From Tetrastigma voinierianum (Eukaryota; Streptophyta; Magnoliopsida; Vitales; Vitaceae), in the NCBI GenBank assembly GCA_016808115.1, contig JAEQBH010005073.1, positions 115,079 through 179,078 on the forward strand: 64,000 nt of DNA, read 5' to 3'. Below the pieces are notes generated by a model. The model did no database searches. It was not told the origin of the DNA and saw nothing but the letters and a program-made list of their open reading frames with translations. Position numbers and translations under genes: made by a program. Shown in pieces: positions 60,571-64,000 of this stretch; the stretch's first letter is position 1; the number at the start of each line of letters is the position of its first letter.

Positions 60571-62436
60571 TGGAGGCTAAAAACAATTCAGTCCCCATCC
60601 ACAATTGGGACCTCTACATTATTCAACCCTTTGTAGTCCATAGAGCATTCCGGGTTCTTTAGTTCCCTTTCGCACTTGGTGGAAGCCATGTGTTCCTTAA
60701 TCCCTAATTGATACCTCTTTGAAGGCAGTTTCTGCATTAGAGATAAAATCTCTTCCTCATGTCTCTTTACCGAAAAGCCCCAAAATTCATTGAATTTAAC
60801 AAGACAACTTTTTTACCAACTTTTCATTCCTTTGTCGGAAAGCAGGTCGTCTGATGCTCCTTCCAAACTCCTTTTAAGTTCCGCATGACACCTACAGGAA
60901 TTTAAAATCCACTCATTGCCGTGGCATCATGATGCAAAGAGGGATATGGACTTCCTGCGTCTACCTCCATAGAGGCTCCCAGGCTAGAAAACATAAAGGG
61001 GGAAGAGAGAATCTCAAACCCAGAATAAGAGGAAGAAGACCTCTCATACTTAGAGTGCCTTCACATCTAGGCTCGAAGACGGGACTAACCACTTGCAAAT
61101 GGAATAAAATTCCCTCTCTCTTGACATCTACGAGGATTTGGCCACGATCGACCTGAGAACCAATACTGGTTCCAAGAGCACAGCGTCTCGGGGAAGGGAT
61201 TCTTGAAAAACCTCCTCCATCTCAATAAAAGGAGTGGATCCTGAGCCCACTCATTTGCATCAGTCCGGGAAAGCCCAGGCCTCTTGATGAGCCTTAAATC
61301 ATTTAGGCCGAATAATTGCTCATCCATTTCAAGCCCATCACTAAGCGGAGCCCGGCGTAGCTGAATGGCTTTTGGAGAAGGGCTTTAGGCTACCCTTCTT
61401 TCTAGCCCCGATTCAAAAGCCATTTTTGAGAAAGATAGGTTGGCGATATTGGGAGAGGTCTTGATGCCTACTTCGCCGATCTGAACCAACCAGCCTATTG
61501 TTACTACGATTGAGGTTGCTCCCGACTTCTGGTCTTCCATTGGCCTTTGATCAAGGTTCTAGTGTACTTGACATGACTACACCGCCACCATCATCTTTTG
61601 CCACCATGTCATTTCATCATATGATTACTCGATTGAGGGATGGGAAACCGAAGGTCTTCTCCTCCACTCACTACCTGCTTTCTTGCTCTTTTTACTGATT
61701 CATTTCTCATTTATCCGATTTCATGAATCTAAAAAAAATGGATTTTGAAAAAAAAAAACATAGGATTTTTATGTATCACAATTTTAGACCAACAGCTCAA
61801 AAGAATTTATGTAAATATTTGTATAACTGTATCACAAATTGTATTAGTATTGGGATTTTTGTTGGAGTAGATAATTTGTGTTAGGATTTATCAAATCAAT
61901 TAGAGATTGGACTGGATATATCATATAACAAAAAAGTTTTATTTCTATCGGAATTTTACCGTACTTAAAAAAAAAAAAAATTCTTTATATTTCTAAAGGA
62001 AGGGAATAAGGAACATAGAGTTATAAAACTCTATCTTAGTCAATCTTAGAGTGCAAACATCGTATCTATTTTGGATCACTAAATATTGATATATTCTTCG
62101 TGCATAATATCCACCCACAAATAGGAAGAGAAAAGATTCGTTTATCAATTAGATTGAAGACAGGAGTATCTATTGATCAAGAGAAATAAGGATTCCAAAA
62201 GTTACAAAACAAATGTGGAACTTAATAAATGAGTTTCAACGACCCATAGGCAAACCCACAATCCTAACCCAGGCCTTCTCTAATTGTTCTGAGCTTTCTG
62301 CACAACCGACGTCATGCCTCCATCTTTCTAACTGGAGTTATTTCCTTTGAAAATCATTTTACCCATTTTCAGAACCCTCTTTGCCACTCCATAGGCTATG
62401 AAACTCGAAACGAGCCTCTTCCCATAGATCACCACC

Positions 62437-63057
62437 TTAGCGACCCCTCAGAGTTCCACCCAGAAAATTTTCGAAGTTCTCACAGGTCTTAAGATCAGGA
62501 GAAGGATTAGACCCTCTCCCTTGACCCACTAGGCAATAGTCTAGATACCACTGACCTGTCACCCACTTCATTCTCCTCCACCTCAATTCACACCTGCGCC
62601 CCTCGAGGAAACGAGTTTTTGATGAGACTTCCACAAATGATTTGCTCTTGAATCTAAGTGCCTTGATTCCTTGGCCACCACCCTATGGGCTTCCTTTACA
62701 TCTTTCCCTTTTTGGCTCCACCTCACGTTTATGAAGTTTCCTCGAAAGCAAACGCCACCCACCAAGCATACCCCTTCCTTTTGGAACAACTATACTGAAA
62801 CTCTTCCAACCAACGTCCCACACTTAGTAGAGAAGGAAAGAACCCACCTTATTTGATCGTCTCTCCATCCTATACTTTCTACCCTCCTCCTCCCAAGAAA
62901 GAGACCAACCGCCATTTCTGTGCATTCTCTCGCAATCCTCCTCTCCGGCCAAGAGACATTGTAAGCTATAGTCTCTGAACCCGACCCATGAAGTAAAACC
63001 TTTGCTTCTTTCCCGAATACAACCCTTTAATCTCTTACCTACTTCTTCCACACACAT
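62437..63057 (-). pseudogene. LINE ORF1-like region
   Basis: Frames at 63057-62824 (GKRLKGCIRERSKGFTSWVG) and 62634-62437 resemble the start of the ORF1 protein of plant LINEs, which carries a DUF4283-type RNA-binding part. The assignment rests on position and weak similarity. Confidence 0.55.
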
Positions 63058-63110
63058 CTCGAAGGACTTTGCCTCTATGGAAAACCCGGGCCTTCTAGCC
63101 TCTCATGAGA

Positions 63111-63420
63111 AGTAAAAGAGTTTTGAGTATGGCAGAGCTTGTAGGCATCTTTGAATTTTCTTGTTGTTACGCAACTGCGAACTTCGAGGAGAGATATCTA
63201 GTGCATTTTTAGTTGTTTATAATATGATTTAAAACGGGTTTGAGTATCATATACTGGACAAGTTATGTTGGAGTATTTGAATATTATTATTATTAGACTC
63301 TTGACATTTCTTTTGCATATTTCAACACCATCTCTATATGGGATTCTTTCTGTTGGTTACATCAAAACTTAAGGGCTTTCACCCTTAAGTGATTTCTAAG
63401 GCACAAAATGCCTTTGTGGA
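63111..63420. other. Spacer between two head-to-head LINEs
   Basis: AT-rich, no gene. It contains the hairpin ACTTAAGGG-CTTTCA-CCCTTAAGT at 63367-63390. Confidence 0.4.
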
Positions 63421-63429
63421 AGGTTGATA

Positions 63430-64000
63430 GATTTTAGTTGCAATTCTCATTGCAAATGAGGCCCTGGATTCAATCTTTATGAAAGTGTTGTTATTTGCAA
63501 GTTGGACCTAGAGAAGGCCAATGACCATGTTGATTAGTCTTTTCTTTGTTCTGTTTTGACCAAGATAGGGTTTGGTGTTAAGTGGGTTAATTAGATTTTT
63601 TGGTGCATCTCCACGGCCCCTTTTTATGTCAATGTAAATGGTTTTCCTCATGGTTTTTTAATAGTTCTGAGGGCTAAGACAGGGATCTCTGTCCCCCTAC
63701 CTTTTTGTAATTGTCATGGAAGCTCTCAGCTAGTTGTTAGATAGAGCAGTGGAGGGAGGTTTCCTTTTGGGGTGCAATATGGTAGGCAGGGGAGGTGTAG
63801 GGGTTAAGATCTCTCATCTTCTCTTTGTGGACGATACCTTAATTTTTTGTAAGGCCTCACAGGGCAAATCGACTCACCTTGCCAATTTTGATGTGGATTG
63901 AAGCTGTCGAGGGTTGAGAATCCAATTTGGAAGAGTAGGCTTCTTCTGTTGGAAATATTCTATGCGGATGAGTTGGGTGATGAACTTGGTTGCAAGGTGG
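63430..64000 (+). mobile_element. LINE reverse transcriptase fragment, continues past right edge
   Basis: The plus strand encodes VICKLDLEKANDHVD (normally CKLDIEKAYDHV), an RAKTGIS block equivalent to RGLRQGDPLSP, and LFVDDTLIFC around 63824-63835. It ends with YADELGDELGCKV. Frames shift several times. It is the same LINE class as the minus-strand copy to its left, in opposite orientation. Confidence 0.82.

Larger units (their letters stand above)
56903..63110 (-). mobile_element. Near full-length LINE (non-LTR retrotransposon), degraded
   Basis: The minus strand holds, in order, an ORF1-like region (63057-62437), ORF2 endonuclease (from 60570), reverse transcriptase (59458-57919) and a poly-A tail (plus 56903-56915 is a run of 13 T). 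All parts carry stops and shifts. The element lies in the SINAT intron in the opposite orientation to the gene. Its 5' end is only approximate and no target duplication could be matched. Confidence 0.85.

Noticed and set aside
1..64000. tRNA, rRNA or organelle-derived segments
   Set aside because: No T-loop/anticodon pattern or rRNA core sequence was noticed; the only tRNA-like words are retrotransposon primer sites.

Overview
The window is nuclear DNA of a flowering plant. The genes are intron-rich, and their products (a calcineurin B-like calcium sensor, a mitochondrial ClpX, a SINA-type ubiquitin ligase, a plant prolyl oligopeptidase) read like eudicot proteins. The gene texture and repeat families fit a woody dicot such as grapevine, but I cannot verify the species from sequence alone. 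Intergenic DNA is AT-rich and more than half of the window is transposable elements, many of them nested.

Layout. 1-7.5 kb: a decayed, intron-containing dipeptidyl-peptidase-IV-like (S9B) gene on the minus strand, with an LTR-like fragment beyond its 3' end. 7.5-11 kb: AT-rich intergenic DNA. 11.08-19.85 kb: a complete but dead Ty3/Gypsy element on the minus strand (two LTRs, PBS, gag to integrase, target-site duplication ATGTT), holding a 2.3 kb solo LTR with its own duplication TGCTA. 20.4-25.2 kb: a CBL4 (SOS3-type) calcium-sensor gene on the minus strand. All eight coding exons can be placed, but exon 6 is one base short. 26.8-31.6 kb: two TRIM-type miniature retrotransposons (duplications TCACT and GTTTG), a roughly 110-nt tandem array between them, and a 2.8 kb solo LTR inside the 3' LTR of the second TRIM. 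31.6-36.6 kb: GAGCTCG-type minisatellite and AT-rich DNA. 36.6-51.8 kb: a 14-exon mitochondrial ClpX (CLPX3-type) locus on the plus strand. Its first intron contains an 8.4 kb Copia element, which contains a hAT transposon, which contains a LINE fragment. Several ClpX exons carry small indels. 52-55.5 kb: MITE-like and possible TRIM repeats. 55.5-56.9 kb: the 5' part of a SINAT-type RING E3 ligase gene, whose first intron runs into a 6.2 kb degraded LINE (56.9-63.1 kb). A second LINE reverse transcriptase in the opposite orientation runs off the right edge.

The host genes do not form an operon or pathway; they are ordinary plant genes separated by repeats. All four carry small indels, several of them single-base losses in short homopolymers. 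Either this is a decaying segment or parts of the consensus are unpolished, and that question should be settled before any of the genes is called dead. I found no convincing new biological system. The most notable items are the deeply nested, datable insertions, the TRIM pair, the GC-AG intron in ClpX and the one-base lesion in CBL4.
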